Source of the DNA: VXOI01 sp965197575 | GTDB taxonomy: Bacteria > Chloroflexota > Dehalococcoidia > Lucifugimonadales > UBA3495 | DNA: 64,000 nucleotides | Reading direction: 5' to 3' | Assembly: GCA_965197575.1 (NCBI GenBank) | Contig: OZ240214.1 | Coordinates: forward strand, 3,720,001-3,784,000 | Shown: positions 53,852 to 63,257 of the stretch, piece after piece | How the letters are laid out: every line of letters begins with the position of its first letter | How positions within the stretch are numbered: position 1 is the first letter of the stretch | The notes under the pieces: model-generated | Database searches by the model: none | What the model saw: only the letters and a program-made list of their open reading frames with translations | What the model was told of the DNA's origin: nothing | Program-made: the position numbers and the translations under genes

Positions 53852-54358
53852 CTAGAATCCCTTTGGCTCGTCGTCCCAGTCGGAAGGAATGAGCCGCACG
53901 CCGCGGATGATCACGTCGAAGTTGTCGGCGAGGAACACGGCCAGCTTGGAGTCTTCGATCTTGATGTCTACGTCCTTTACCGGGTACCGTTGCAGGCCGG
54001 TGAAAATGCCCGAGAGCAGCACAAAACCGAGTATCACCCCCACCACCAGCCCCAGCAGCCGGTTGCCCATGTTGGCCACGGGAATTACCGACAGGAGCGA
54101 CCGGGCCATGAAGGCAATGATCCCGCCCGCGACGGAACACACGACGACAATGATCAGAAACCCGGTCAGCCTTTGCGCGTCTTCGTTGTCGGTGACGCCG
54201 GAAAAGATGTTGCCCAGCGTCTCGCCATAGCGGCTGCCCAAGGCTAGGCCGAAGGCCATGCCGATAAACGGCAACACCAGCCCCAGCACTCCGCTGAAGA
54301 AGCCCCAAAGCCCGGCGGCCGCCCAGACCACTACAATAGCAATGTCGAGCCAGACCAT
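53852..54358 (-). CDS. CvpA family membrane protein
   Basis: A 168-residue membrane protein with four hydrophobic stretches (IAIVVVWAAAGLWGFFSG, VLGLVLPFIGMAFGLALG, FLIIVVVCSVAGGIIAFMA, GLVVGVILGFVLLSGIF), as in the CvpA/colicin V production family. The biological role in this phylum is uncertain. ATG at 54358 (MVWLDI) fits the family; the frame is open further upstream. Confidence 0.8.
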   Translation of the reverse strand: MVWLDIAIVVVWAAAGLWGFFSGVLGLVLPFIGMAFGLALGSRYGETLGNIFSGVTDNEDAQRLTGFLIIVVVCSVAGGIIAFMARSLLSVIPVANMGNRLLGLVVGVILGFVLLSGIFTGLQRYPVKDVDIKIEDSKLAVFLADNFDVIIRGVRLIPSDWDDEPKGF

Positions 54359-54493
54359 AGAATTCCGTCCTCTCCCAATCAGTGTAGCATTCCAAGCCAC
54401 CCGGGCAGGCTGTCGGAGAATGGCAAATATCGGGTGAAATTCGCGCCGCCGGGTTTTCAGTCCATTATGCCGCATCGATTTGCTTCCAACCCC

Positions 54494-54523
54494 TTGACAC
54501 CGCTTCAGGACGCTTCCTATAAT
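54494..54523 (+). promoter_or_regulatory. Promoter of the pyrG operon
   Basis: Perfect TTGACA (54494-54499) and perfect TATAAT (54518-54523), spaced 18 bases. Transcription would begin near 54530, about 100 bases above the pyrG ATG. Confidence 0.88.
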
Positions 54524-54627
54524 TCAGGCAGACTCGCTTTACAAGTCCAATGTGACGTTGTGCGCGGTTCCTCCGGTGCTCCCCTTGATACTTAGCCCTC
54601 TTCCATTTGCGATTTCTACGTGGGTAC

Positions 54628-56259
54628 ATGCCGACAAAGTTTATCTTCGTCACCGGCGGAGTGGTTAGCTCGATAGGCAAAGGGATCTGCGTCGCTTCCA
54701 TAGGACGCATTCTGAAAAGCCGTGGCCTCACCGTCTCCGTCCTCAAGCTCGACCCGTACCTGAACGTCGACCCGGGCACCATGTCGCCCTACCAGCACGG
54801 CGAGGTGTTCGTTACCCAAGACGGCGGCGAGACCGACTTGGACTTGGGCCACTACGAGCGGTTCATCGACCTGGAATTGACCCGAAGCTCCAACCTTACC
54901 GCCGGGGAAGTCTACCTGAACCTCATCGCCAAGGAGCGCCAGGGCGTCTTTCTTGGCGGCACCATCCAGAGCGTGCCTCACGTGACCAACGACATCAAAG
55001 AGCGAATCGTCGGGCTGGCCGCGGAGTCCGGCGCAGAGGTGATCGTGGTCGAGGTGGGCGGCACGGTTGGCGACATCGAGGGGTTGCCCTTCCTGGAGGC
55101 CGTGCGGCAGATGCGGAACCAGGTGGGCCGGGACAACGTCTTCTACGTTCATCTCACCCTGCTTCCCTACATCGTCGCCGCCCAGGAACTCAAGACCAAG
55201 CCCACCCAGCACAGCGTCCGGGAGCTGCGCTCCATCGGCGTGCAGCCCGACGCCATCATCTGCCGCAGCGACCACCCCGTGCCAAGCTCCATCTGCGAGA
55301 AGATTTCGTCCTTCTGCGACGTTCCGAGCAACGCCGTGATCCCATTGGAGACGGTGGACAACGTTTACAAGGTGCCCCTGTTGCTGGAAGAGGCCGGCCT
55401 GGGTGACATCATCCTCGACTCGCTCGGCCTGCACGGGTACCACCGGGACCTGTCGGAGTGGGCGGCGATGGTCGATACCATGTGCCAGCCCAACGAAAAG
55501 CTCTCCATTGCCCTGGTCGGCAAGTACGTGGAGTACCCCGACTCCTATCTGTCGGTGCGGGAGGCCCTGCGCCATGCCGGCATCGGGCACGAGCGTAACA
55601 TCGAGCTCCAGTGGGTACACTCCGAGGACGTTGAGAGATACGGCCCCGACTCGTTGCTGGGAGACGCCTGCGGCATAGTGGTGCCCGGCGGCTTCGGGAC
55701 CCGGGGGGTGGAGGGCATGGTCGACACCGTGCGCTACGCCCGGCAGCATCAGGTGCCGTACCTGGGGCTGTGCCTGGGGTTGCAGGTGATGGTCATCGAG
55801 TGGGCGCGCAACGTGCTGGGCCTGAAGGACGCCAACTCGTCGGAACTGGAGCCCGACACGCCCCACCCGGTGGTCCACATCATGCCGGAACAGGAGGCGG
55901 TCACAAACAAGGGTGGCACGATGCGCTTGGGCGGCTATCCCTGCAAGCCGCTGGAACACACGCTGACCCAAGAGGCTTACGGCACGGACTTGGTGATGGA
56001 GCGCCACCGCCACCGTTTCGAGTTGAACAACGCCTACCGGGAATCGCTGGAGAACTCCGGCCTGATCATCGGGGGGCTGTCCCCCGACGGCAAGCTGGTG
56101 GAGGCCGGCGAGGTGAGGGACCACCCGTTCATGGTGGGCGTGCAATACCACCCGGAGTTCAAGTCGCGCCCCAACCGGCCCCATCCGTTGTTCGCGGGTT
56201 TCATCGGCGCTGCCAAGAAAACAATCCGGGAGGGCAGTCAGCAGCCGCTCCCGCTATAG
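54628..56259 (+). CDS. pyrG: CTP synthase
   Basis: Makes CTP from UTP, ATP and glutamine, 543 residues. The synthase domain begins TKFIFVTGGVVSSIGKG (P-loop) and has ETDLDLGHYERF. The amidotransferase domain has the nucleophile Cys in YLGLCLGLQVMVIEW and the His-Glu pair in YHPEFKSRP. The ATG at 54628 has only a weak Shine-Dalgarno sequence; a TTG at 54607 adds 7 residues. First gene of pyrG-tal-rho-cmk-plsC. Confidence 0.96.
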   Translation: MPTKFIFVTGGVVSSIGKGICVASIGRILKSRGLTVSVLKLDPYLNVDPGTMSPYQHGEVFVTQDGGETDLDLGHYERFIDLELTRSSNLTAGEVYLNLIAKERQGVFLGGTIQSVPHVTNDIKERIVGLAAESGAEVIVVEVGGTVGDIEGLPFLEAVRQMRNQVGRDNVFYVHLTLLPYIVAAQELKTKPTQHSVRELRSIGVQPDAIICRSDHPVPSSICEKISSFCDVPSNAVIPLETVDNVYKVPLLLEEAGLGDIILDSLGLHGYHRDLSEWAAMVDTMCQPNEKLSIALVGKYVEYPDSYLSVREALRHAGIGHERNIELQWVHSEDVERYGPDSLLGDACGIVVPGGFGTRGVEGMVDTVRYARQHQVPYLGLCLGLQVMVIEWARNVLGLKDANSSELEPDTPHPVVHIMPEQEAVTNKGGTMRLGGYPCKPLEHTLTQEAYGTDLVMERHRHRFELNNAYRESLENSGLIIGGLSPDGKLVEAGEVRDHPFMVGVQYHPEFKSRPNRPHPLFAGFIGAAKKTIREGSQQPLPL

Positions 56260-56270
56260 GCGGTGATGTC

Positions 56271-56930
56271 GTGAAGTTGTTTTTGGACACGGCCAACATT
56301 CAGGAAATCCGCGACGGCGCCCGGTTGGGCGTCATCAGCGGTGTTACCACCAACCCGTCGCTGGCCTCCGCCGTGGGAATCGGCGACGCGGAGAGCTACA
56401 AGACGGCGGTGCGGGAAATCGCCGACATCGTCGACGGCCCGATCTCCGTAGAGGTGGTTTCCCAGGACGTCGAGGGGATGGTCGCCGAGGGACGCGACAT
56501 CGCTAGCTGGATTCCCGATCCGTGGGTGAAGATTCCGAGCACCCTGGAGGGATTCGAGGCTATCTCCGTGCTGGCTGGCGAGGGCATCAAGGTCAACCAG
56601 ACCCTGTGCTTTTCGGTGAACCAGGCCCTGCTGGGGGCCCAGGCCGGTTCCACCGTGGTCAGCCCGTTCATCGGGCGGCTGGACGACATCGGCCACGAGG
56701 GAATCGACCTCATCGCCGACATCGCCGCATTGTTCCGGCAATACGGGATCGAGACCCAGGTGATGGCGGCCAGCATCCGCCATCCGTTGCACTGCACCCT
56801 GGCGGCCAAGGCCGGGGCCCACATATCGACGGTGCCCTACAGGACCCTGGTCCAGATGGTGCAGCACCCCTTGACCGACGCCGGCCTGGCCCGGTTTATG
56901 GCCGACTGGCAAAAGGCGTCGAAACAATGA
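56271..56930 (+). CDS. tal: Transaldolase (TalC-type small transaldolase)
   Basis: A 219-residue TIM-barrel enzyme. KLFLDTANIQEIRDG and GVTTNPSLA are the family start; the Schiff-base lysine is in WVKIPST, and SPFIGRLDDIG is conserved. It transfers dihydroxyacetone units between sugar phosphates. Some relatives are fructose-6-phosphate aldolases; sequence alone does not settle which. GTG at 56271, 12 bases after pyrG. Confidence 0.9.
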   Translation: MKLFLDTANIQEIRDGARLGVISGVTTNPSLASAVGIGDAESYKTAVREIADIVDGPISVEVVSQDVEGMVAEGRDIASWIPDPWVKIPSTLEGFEAISVLAGEGIKVNQTLCFSVNQALLGAQAGSTVVSPFIGRLDDIGHEGIDLIADIAALFRQYGIETQVMAASIRHPLHCTLAAKAGAHISTVPYRTLVQMVQHPLTDAGLARFMADWQKASKQ

Positions 56931-56965
56931 TTCACCGCCGGAAACCCTGAGAGCGAGGAGATTTC

Positions 56966-58360
56966 TTGGATAACCCTGAGTCATCCGGTCCCATCGCGTT
57001 GGGCACGGACAAAGAAGCTAAATCTCAGCGGCCCCGGCGGCGGCAACCGTCGAAAAAGGATGAGGTGATCATGGCGGCTATCCAAAATACTTTGGACGTG
57101 GCGGAACTGGGGAGTAAGTCCAAAGAAGAGTTACTCAGCCTGGCCGGTACCGTTGGCCTGAACGACAGCGCTGCCTTGAGCAACCTGCACCGGGAAGACC
57201 TGCTCGGCCGGTTGTTCCAGGTCGCCTCCGCCCAGCAGTCCCTGTTCTCCACCGGGATTCTGGAGACCATGGACGAAGGCTACGGCTTCCTGCGCCAGGT
57301 CGTCTCCAACCGGAGTTCCGGCGACGTGTACATCTCCCAGTCGCAGATCCGCCGGTTCGGCCTGCGCACCGGCGACACCGTCACCGGCCAGGTGCGCCCG
57401 CCCAAGGAAGGCGAGCGCTACTTCGGCTTGGTGCGGGTAGAGAAGATCAACGGCCTCGATACCGACAAGGCCCAGAGCCGTTACCGCGCCACCTTCGAGC
57501 ACATGACCCCGGTGTTTCCCGACCGGCAGGTGGTGCTGGAGACCGGTTCGCCGGACCTTTCGACCCGCATGGTCGACCTCTTCGCCCCCATCGGCCTGGG
57601 TCAGCGCGGGCTGATCGTCTCTCCGCCCAAGGCGGGCAAGACCACCATGCTCAAGCAGATCGCCCACGGAGTCGTCTCCAACTGCCCCGAGGCCATCCTC
57701 ATGGTCGCCCTCATCGGCGAACGCCCCGAGGAAGTCACCGATATGCGGCGCTCGGTGGATGGCGACGTTTTTGCCTCCACCTTCGACGAATCGGTTGAAG
57801 AGCAATGCCGCGTCGCCGAGCTGGCCTTGGAACGCTCCAAGCGGCTGGTCGAGATGGGGCACGACGTGGTGATCCTGCTGGACAGCATCACCCGGCTCAC
57901 CCGCGCCTACAACCTGGCGGTGCCCACCAGCGGACGCACCCTCTCCGGCGGCATCGACCCCATCGCCCTATATCCGCCCAAGAAGTTCTTTGGCGCGGCC
58001 CGCAACATCGAGGAGGGCGGCAGCCTGACCATCATCGCCACCTGCTTGGTCGACACCGGCAGCCGCATGGACGAAGTGATCTACGAGGAGTTCAAGGGCA
58101 CCGGCAACATGGAGTTGCACTTGGACCGGCGCTTGGCCGAACGCCGCTACTTCCCCGCCATCGACATTGCCCGCAGCGGCACCCGCCGGGAGGAGTTGCT
58201 CTTTTCCGAAGAAACCCTCAAGCAGATCGTGCTGCTCCGCCGCATGATCAGCCTGATTGCCAACGACGGCAACTCCAACGCCACCGAGCGGGTGCTGGAG
58301 CACTTGGGCAAGTCCAACAACAACAAGGAATTCCTGGCCAACCTGAACCGCGACGCCTAG
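56966..58360 (+). CDS. rho: Transcription termination factor Rho
   Basis: A hexameric RNA helicase, 464 residues. The N-terminal 45 residues are charged, then the RNA-binding OB fold (DEGYGFLRQVVSNRSSGDVYIS). The ATPase core has SPPKAGKTTML (Walker A, near 220) and VVILLDSITRLTRAYN, and GGIDPIALYPPKKFFGAARN is classical. TTG start at 56966 with GAGGAG 5 bases upstream. Confidence 0.95.
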   Translation: MDNPESSGPIALGTDKEAKSQRPRRRQPSKKDEVIMAAIQNTLDVAELGSKSKEELLSLAGTVGLNDSAALSNLHREDLLGRLFQVASAQQSLFSTGILETMDEGYGFLRQVVSNRSSGDVYISQSQIRRFGLRTGDTVTGQVRPPKEGERYFGLVRVEKINGLDTDKAQSRYRATFEHMTPVFPDRQVVLETGSPDLSTRMVDLFAPIGLGQRGLIVSPPKAGKTTMLKQIAHGVVSNCPEAILMVALIGERPEEVTDMRRSVDGDVFASTFDESVEEQCRVAELALERSKRLVEMGHDVVILLDSITRLTRAYNLAVPTSGRTLSGGIDPIALYPPKKFFGAARNIEEGGSLTIIATCLVDTGSRMDEVIYEEFKGTGNMELHLDRRLAERRYFPAIDIARSGTRREELLFSEETLKQIVLLRRMISLIANDGNSNATERVLEHLGKSNNNKEFLANLNRDA

Positions 58361-58392
58361 TCTCATCCTCTTCTGACGCTCTCTGGAAACTC

Positions 58393-59052
58393 ATGGTGCG
58401 CACCATTGCAATTGACGGCCCCGTGGCTGCCGGCAAGACCGTCGTCGGTCGGGCCGTCGCCGAACGCTTGGGCTTCTGGTTCCTGGACACCGGGGTAATG
58501 TACCGCGCCGTAACCTGGCTGGCCCTCCGAGAGGGCGCGCCCTTGAACGACGAGGAAGCCCTCGGCGCGCTGGCCGAGGCCCACACCGTCCAACTGGTCA
58601 GCACGGATAGCTCCCGCGTGGCAATCGCCGGCCATGAGATAGGCCCGGAATTGCGGGAGCCGGAGGTAGAAGGCAACGTAAGCCAGGTCTCCAAAGCCTC
58701 GCCGGTGCGCCGGGCGCTGGTCGCCCGGCAGCGGGCCATAGCCGCCGAGGGCGAGATCGTCATGACAGGCCGCGACATCGGAACGGTGGTGCTGCCCGAC
58801 GCCGGCCTGAAGGTGTACCTGCTGGCCTCGGCCGAGCAACGGGCCCGGCGCCGCTGGCAAGAGACACGGGACCGGGGCCGCGAGACCGCCTATGAGACCG
58901 TGCTCCAAGAGACACGGGACCGGGACGCTATAGACTCCTCGCGCAACGACTCGCCCCTTCGTCCCGCCGCCGACGCTTGGCGGTTGGACACCGGCCACCT
59001 GACCATCGAGCAGGTTGTGGACTGCATCGTCGAAAAGGCGTGTGACCGCTGA
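58393..59052 (+). CDS. cmk: Cytidylate kinase
   Basis: Phosphorylates CMP and dCMP, 219 residues. The P-loop is IDGPVAAGKTVVG, followed by GFWFLDTGVMYRAVTW. GEIVMTGRDIGTVVLPDAGLKV and RDAIDSSRNDSPLRPA are standard blocks. ATG at 58393. Its stop overlaps the plsC ATG (TGATG). Pairs with pyrG in pyrimidine nucleotide supply. Confidence 0.93.
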   Translation: MVRTIAIDGPVAAGKTVVGRAVAERLGFWFLDTGVMYRAVTWLALREGAPLNDEEALGALAEAHTVQLVSTDSSRVAIAGHEIGPELREPEVEGNVSQVSKASPVRRALVARQRAIAAEGEIVMTGRDIGTVVLPDAGLKVYLLASAEQRARRRWQETRDRGRETAYETVLQETRDRDAIDSSRNDSPLRPAADAWRLDTGHLTIEQVVDCIVEKACDR

Positions 59053-59816
59053 TGCGCCCTTTGACGCGACCCCGTGCGAGCTTTCGGGAGGCGAAGTGGG
59101 TCTACCGCTCCGGCCGGCGGTTCGCCCGGTTCTGCTTCAATGTTTTCGGGCGGTTCGAGATCGTCGGCGAGGAAAACGTGCCGCCTCACGGGCCGCTTAT
59201 CCTGGTCTGCAACCACCTGTCCAATAACGATCCGCCGTTGCTGGTGGCCAGCATCCCCCGTCCGCTCTACTTCATCGGCAAGAAAGAATTGTTCGCGACT
59301 CGATTCAGCCGGTTCATCATGCGGAGTTTCCACGTCTGGCCCTTCGACCGGTCCAGGGTGGGCGTCGACGCGGTCAGGGTGGTCATGGGCCACTTGGAGC
59401 GCGACCGGGCGGTGGTTATCTTTCCCGAGGGCCACCGCAGCCCGGACCATACCCTCAAGGACGGAATGCTAGGCGTGGTGTTCCTGGCGCTAAAGTCACA
59501 GGCGCCCATCCTGCCCGTGGGCGTGACCGGGACCGAGAAGCTGCCAAGCTGGCGGCTGGGCTTCCCGTTGTGCCGGTTGAAGACCAGCATAGGCGCGCCC
59601 TTCAGCCTGCCCGTGGTGGAAGGCCGCCCCTCGAAAGAAGTGATGCAGACCATGCTTCGGATGATCATGGAGCGAGTCGCGGCGCAACTGCCGCCGGAGT
59701 ACCGCGGGGTGTACGCCCAGCCGGCGCCCGCAGCCACCCGTGGCCCTTCACCGCGGTCAGACCGGCAAGGAAGCGAGGCCGCCGCCGAGGCCCCGGCCCC
59801 GGACGGGCAGACCTAG
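59052..59816 (+). CDS. plsC: 1-acyl-sn-glycerol-3-phosphate acyltransferase
   Basis: A 254-residue membrane-associated acyltransferase that makes phosphatidic acid. The catalytic H-x4-D motif is CNHLSNND. The glycerophosphate-binding motif reads FPEGHRS, with His where Thr is usual. The last 35 residues are Pro/Ala-rich. Substrate specificity is not fixed by sequence. The start overlaps the cmk stop. Confidence 0.87.
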   Translation: MRPLTRPRASFREAKWVYRSGRRFARFCFNVFGRFEIVGEENVPPHGPLILVCNHLSNNDPPLLVASIPRPLYFIGKKELFATRFSRFIMRSFHVWPFDRSRVGVDAVRVVMGHLERDRAVVIFPEGHRSPDHTLKDGMLGVVFLALKSQAPILPVGVTGTEKLPSWRLGFPLCRLKTSIGAPFSLPVVEGRPSKEVMQTMLRMIMERVAAQLPPEYRGVYAQPAPAATRGPSPRSDRQGSEAAAEAPAPDGQT

Positions 59817-59888
59817 CGGCGCTCGGCGACGCTCAATATGGAATAGCCGCCGGGAACGGACCGGGCGGCAATTAGGGAGTAGTTTCAG

Positions 59889-60110
59889 ATGCAGGACGCA
59901 TCCAAGTTCGGCATTTACCTGAACGATGATGAGAAGAAGGTGGTGCGGATCAACTCGCCCTACTGGTTCCCCGAGGAACCCGATTGGGTGTTCCTGACGC
60001 CGGAGGTGAACGCCACCCTGCTGAGCATCCGGGAACTGGCCCAAGAGCAGGGGATGACCCAGGACGCCGGGGCCATAACCTGGGGCACCATCCCCATGAA
60101 AGAAGAGTAG
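59889..60110 (+). CDS. Small unknown protein
   Basis: A 73-residue protein, no recognised family: LNDDEKKVVRINSPYWFPEEPDWVFL, then a helix (LLSIRELAQEQG). Aromatic and acidic residues dominate, with no signal or membrane segment. It follows plsC on the same strand and may be co-expressed. The codon use matches neighbours and the ORF stands alone with a plausible ATG, so I think it is real. Confidence 0.5.
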   Translation: MQDASKFGIYLNDDEKKVVRINSPYWFPEEPDWVFLTPEVNATLLSIRELAQEQGMTQDAGAITWGTIPMKEE

Positions 60111-60164
60111 GGGCGTTTCGCGAGACACCCCTACAAGCCATGCCCCGTTGCGGCCCCTAGCGGC

Positions 60165-61316
60165 TTAACCCCGGAAGGCGGGCATTACCTCTTCGGCGAA
60201 GATGCTCAACTGGTCCTTGAAGACCTCCAGCGGCATTCCCATCACCGAGCCGATGTTCACCCGCTCCACGCCGGGGTACTTCTCCTCCGCCGACTTCAAG
60301 CTCTCCAGCACCGATTCGGGCGGTCCGCAAAGCCAGGAGCCTCCCTCCACGGCCTCTTCCAGGGTCGGCAGCTTCACGCCACGGGCCCGCCCGCCGGTGG
60401 CCACCGAGTCTATCTGCTCCGGCGACAGCGGCATGAGGCCGAGGGGCGCGGCGAACTTCATCGCTTCTTCGAAGTAGGGGCGGGCCGTTTCGATAGCCTT
60501 TTCCTGGCTCTCCGCCATGAACACGCGGTAGCCGAGGGCCACGCCCTCACCCAGTTGGGTCTCGCGTCCGTAGGCCAACTGGGCTTCCTGGTACAGCCGC
60601 ATCCGCTCGCCTAGAGTCGGCTCCGGGTTGTTGGCGATTACCGGCTTGATGCCCATCTTGGCCATGAAATCGATGCCGCGCGGGTTGCCGCTGACCAACG
60701 GCTGCCAGATGTCCACCGGCTGATTGACCGGCCGGGGCACCAGGGTCAGCTTCTCCAACTCGTAGCCTCGGTAGGGCACCCGGGCCGGTATCTGGAAGTG
60801 TTTGCCCTGGTGGGAGAAGGACTCCTCGCTGAATGCCTTGATGATCACTTCCACCTGTTCTTCGAACAACTCGCGGTTGGCGTCCGAGTCGCGCATCGGT
60901 GAACCGAAGGTCTCGACCTCCCGCGTGTGGTAACCGCGCCCGACGCCGAAGATGACGCGGCCCTTGGTGAGGATGTCGGCCATGGCGAAGTCTTCCGCCA
61001 GCCGCAACGGGTGCCACATGGGCGTGATGTTAAAGCCGCAGCCGTACCGCAGGCTCTTGGTCTGCGTGGCCAGGTAGAGGCCCAGCATCAGCAGGTTGGG
61101 GATGCCCTCGTACCCTTCCGGCTGAAAGTGGTGCTCGGCCATCCAGAACTCGTTGTAGCCGTTGTCTTCAAGGTGCTGGGCGATGTCCAAGGCCCAGTCG
61201 TAGGTCTCGACCAGCCGGTCGTTGGAATACCAGCGGTCGTTGGCCGGCGTGCCCTCGAAACCCAGGTTGTCGTCGACCACGTGCCCGGCGTAGGAAGCCG
61301 AAAAGTTGGTGAACAT
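60165..61316 (-). CDS. LLM-class flavin-dependent oxidoreductase
   Basis: A 383-residue luciferase-like monooxygenase-type enzyme using FMN or F420. It shows the barrel strands DNGYNEFWMAEHHFQPEGY, LRYGCGFNITPMWHPLRLAEDFAMADILTKGRV, and GVGRGYHTREVETFG. The substrate is unknown; such genes are numerous in SAR202-like Chloroflexota, where they are thought to act on recalcitrant organic matter. ATG at 61316. Confidence 0.9.
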   Translation of the reverse strand: MFTNFSASYAGHVVDDNLGFEGTPANDRWYSNDRLVETYDWALDIAQHLEDNGYNEFWMAEHHFQPEGYEGIPNLLMLGLYLATQTKSLRYGCGFNITPMWHPLRLAEDFAMADILTKGRVIFGVGRGYHTREVETFGSPMRDSDANRELFEEQVEVIIKAFSEESFSHQGKHFQIPARVPYRGYELEKLTLVPRPVNQPVDIWQPLVSGNPRGIDFMAKMGIKPVIANNPEPTLGERMRLYQEAQLAYGRETQLGEGVALGYRVFMAESQEKAIETARPYFEEAMKFAAPLGLMPLSPEQIDSVATGGRARGVKLPTLEEAVEGGSWLCGPPESVLESLKSAEEKYPGVERVNIGSVMGMPLEVFKDQLSIFAEEVMPAFRG

Positions 61317-61383
61317 GGCTCAGTCCTCAGAGATAGGTCTTGGATTTTAGGTTATGCGCGTGGCTCACGTCCGAGCGCAGCGG

Positions 61384-61761
61384 TTAGCCACCCAGCAACA
61401 GCTTTACAAGTATTGCCGCCATCGTTGCCATAATGGTTGCTCCGAATCCGAATAACGTTAAGACCAGCCGGTCGATTCTGCCTTCGAGGCGGGCAAACCG
61501 GGCTTCGGTCCGCTCTTCGGATTGGACTAACCGGGCTTCGGTCCGCTCCTCGGATTGGATTAACCGGGCTTCGGTCCGCTCTTCGGATTGGATTAACCGG
61601 GCTTCGATCCGCTCTTCGAATCGGGTGAATCGAGCTTCGTTCCGTTCCTCATAACGGACAAATTGTTCTTTTAGCTCCCCTTGAGCGTTCTCCAGACGGC
61701 CCAGTGAGCGGTATATCTCGACAACGTCGACTTGCGATGGTTGCGGTGTTTCCGTGGTCAT
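61384..61761 (-). CDS. Coiled-coil membrane protein with hendecad repeats
   Basis: A 125-residue protein. Residues 40-105 hold repeated 11-residue units near IQSEERTEARL, a hendecad pattern suited to a right-handed coiled coil. A C-terminal helix (LVLTLFGFGATIMATMAAILVKLL) anchors it. The DNA carries near-identical 33-bp units (61500-61640), implying recent expansion. Preferred start MTTETPQ at 61761. Unknown function; perhaps a membrane-attached spacer or partner of Uma2-type proteins. Confidence 0.7.
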   Translation of the reverse strand: MTTETPQPSQVDVVEIYRSLGRLENAQGELKEQFVRYEERNEARFTRFEERIEARLIQSEERTEARLIQSEERTEARLVQSEERTEARFARLEGRIDRLVLTLFGFGATIMATMAAILVKLLLGG

Positions 61762-61838
61762 TTCGTATTCCCCCAATCCGGTTGTAGGTCTGCACGGTCT
61801 TGAACCCGTCTAGCGCCATGTTACCAGACTCAGCCGTC

Positions 61839-62756
61839 TTACTCCCGCACCTGGCTGGGCGCGGGGTTGTGGAGCTCCAGCCCGATGGTGGTTGGGAAGA
61901 CGCGGGCCAGCTCTTCCACCGTCCACTTGCCCTGTTTCTGGATGGTCTTCACCGGCTGCGGCTCGTTCAGAAGGTTGATCAACCCCTCGGTCACGTGGAA
62001 CACGTGGCCGTTCACGTGGGCCGCCTCATCGGAGGCCAGCCACACCACCATAGGCGCAATGTCGTCGGGGCCGCCGCGCAGGGTCGTGCTGGCGCCGGTG
62101 CTGATGCCGCGGGCCGCCCGGAGTTCCCGAGCTTCGTCGGGTACGCTGGTGGTCATGCGGGTGGCCGCGCTCGGCGAGATGGCGTTGGCGGTCACCCCGT
62201 AACGTCCCATGTCGCGGGCCACTACTCTGGTGAAACCGGCGATGCCGTCCTTGGCCGCGCCGTAGTTGGCTTGGCCCGAGTTGCCGTAGAGACCCGACGT
62301 GGAACTGAATGTGATGATCCGGCCCGAACGCTGCTGGCGAAACAGGACCGAAGCGTGTTTCACCACCGAGAAGGTACCCTTCAGATGCACGGCGATAACG
62401 TCGTCCCACTCTTGCTCGCTCATGTTGAAGACCATGCGGTCGCGGAGAATCCCGGCCACCGTGACCACGATGTCCAGCTTGCCGAAGTTGTCGAGAGCGG
62501 TCTGCACGATCTTCTCGCCGCCGGACATGTTGGCGACGGACTCGGTGCAGGCCGCCGCTTCGCCGCCGCGCTCCCTGATTTCGGCGACCACCTGCTCGGC
62601 GACGGACATGTCGGAGCCGGTGCCGTCGACGTTCACGCCGGGGTCCACCACCACCACCTTCGCGCCTTCTTCGGCCATGAGCAGGGCGACGCCACGGCCG
62701 ATTCCGCGGCCCGAGCCGGTAACGATGGCAACTTTGTCTTTCACGAGATTGGGCAT
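61839..62756 (-). CDS. Short-chain dehydrogenase/reductase
   Basis: A 305-residue SDR. The nucleotide motif is TGSGRGIGRG; the catalytic Ser-Tyr-Lys set is in SSTSGLYGNSGQANYGAAKDG. It has an extra C-terminal segment of about 50 residues after the core. Start ATG 62756 with AGAGG 8 bases upstream. The cofactor preference and substrate are unknown. It follows the lipocalin-like gene by 17 bases, so they probably form an operon. Confidence 0.9.
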   Translation of the reverse strand: MPNLVKDKVAIVTGSGRGIGRGVALLMAEEGAKVVVVDPGVNVDGTGSDMSVAEQVVAEIRERGGEAAACTESVANMSGGEKIVQTALDNFGKLDIVVTVAGILRDRMVFNMSEQEWDDVIAVHLKGTFSVVKHASVLFRQQRSGRIITFSSTSGLYGNSGQANYGAAKDGIAGFTRVVARDMGRYGVTANAISPSAATRMTTSVPDEARELRAARGISTGASTTLRGGPDDIAPMVVWLASDEAAHVNGHVFHVTEGLINLLNEPQPVKTIQKQGKWTVEELARVFPTTIGLELHNPAPSQVRE

Positions 62757-62773
62757 CTGTTTCGCCTCTTGCG

Positions 62774-63253
62774 TTATTGGGTGGAGTTTGTTCCGGCTTC
62801 GGCCGCGGTGACGGCCTGGGGAGTTGCGCCGGCGCGCTCCCACACCAGCACGACCGTCAGGTCGGCGCGGGAGCCCTTGATGGGCATGGTGCTAAGTTGC
62901 AGGGTCTCGCCCCGGAATTCGTAGGTCCTGGTCTGGACGTCGCCGACCCAGTTGGGAAAGAAACTTCCCTCTACGGTGTGGACCATCAAGCCCCGCCGTT
63001 GGTCCAGCGAGTAGGAGCCGTAATAGGCCACGTAGCCCTCGAAGGCGGCCCTCACCTCGTCATCGGTCCCCTTGAGAAGGTTGCCTGTAACGAAGCCGGG
63101 CCTCTCGCGGGTCATGATTTGCCCGGAGAAGTGGCCGTTCCCATCGTACATTAACATCCCGCCGGGGTGTTCCCCGTAGGGAAACGTAACCCGGCCGTCA
63201 GACCACCGCCCCTCGCAGGAGAGCAGCCGCCAAGCGCCGGCGAAGCGGTCGAT
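62774..63253 (-). CDS. Lipocalin-like domain protein, apparent ATC start
   Basis: A 159-residue protein of the small lipocalin-like family: the block FAGAWRLLSCEGRWSDGRVTF is a typical N-terminus, then YPYGEHPGGMLMYDGNGHFSGQ, then YEGYVAYYGSYSLDQRRG-like strands. The first ATG (63157) would remove the conserved first 32 residues. No ATG, GTG or TTG lies upstream in frame, but an ATC at 63253, 8 bases after GGAGGG, gives MDRFAGAW. Function unknown. Confidence 0.65.
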   Translation of the reverse strand: MDRFAGAWRLLSCEGRWSDGRVTFPYGEHPGGMLMYDGNGHFSGQIMTRERPGFVTGNLLKGTDDEVRAAFEGYVAYYGSYSLDQRRGLMVHTVEGSFFPNWVGDVQTRTYEFRGETLQLSTMPIKGSRADLTVVLVWERAGATPQAVTAAEAGTNSTQ

Positions 63254-63257
63254 GACG

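Noticed and set aside
54616..56184. A 522-codon minus-strand frame under pyrG.
   Set aside because: Complementary to CTP synthase in a GC-rich stretch; no motif, so a shadow.
61500..61640. Regular 33-base repeats considered as a CRISPR array.
   Set aside because: They are contiguous, with no spacers, and lie in frame within a coiled-coil gene.
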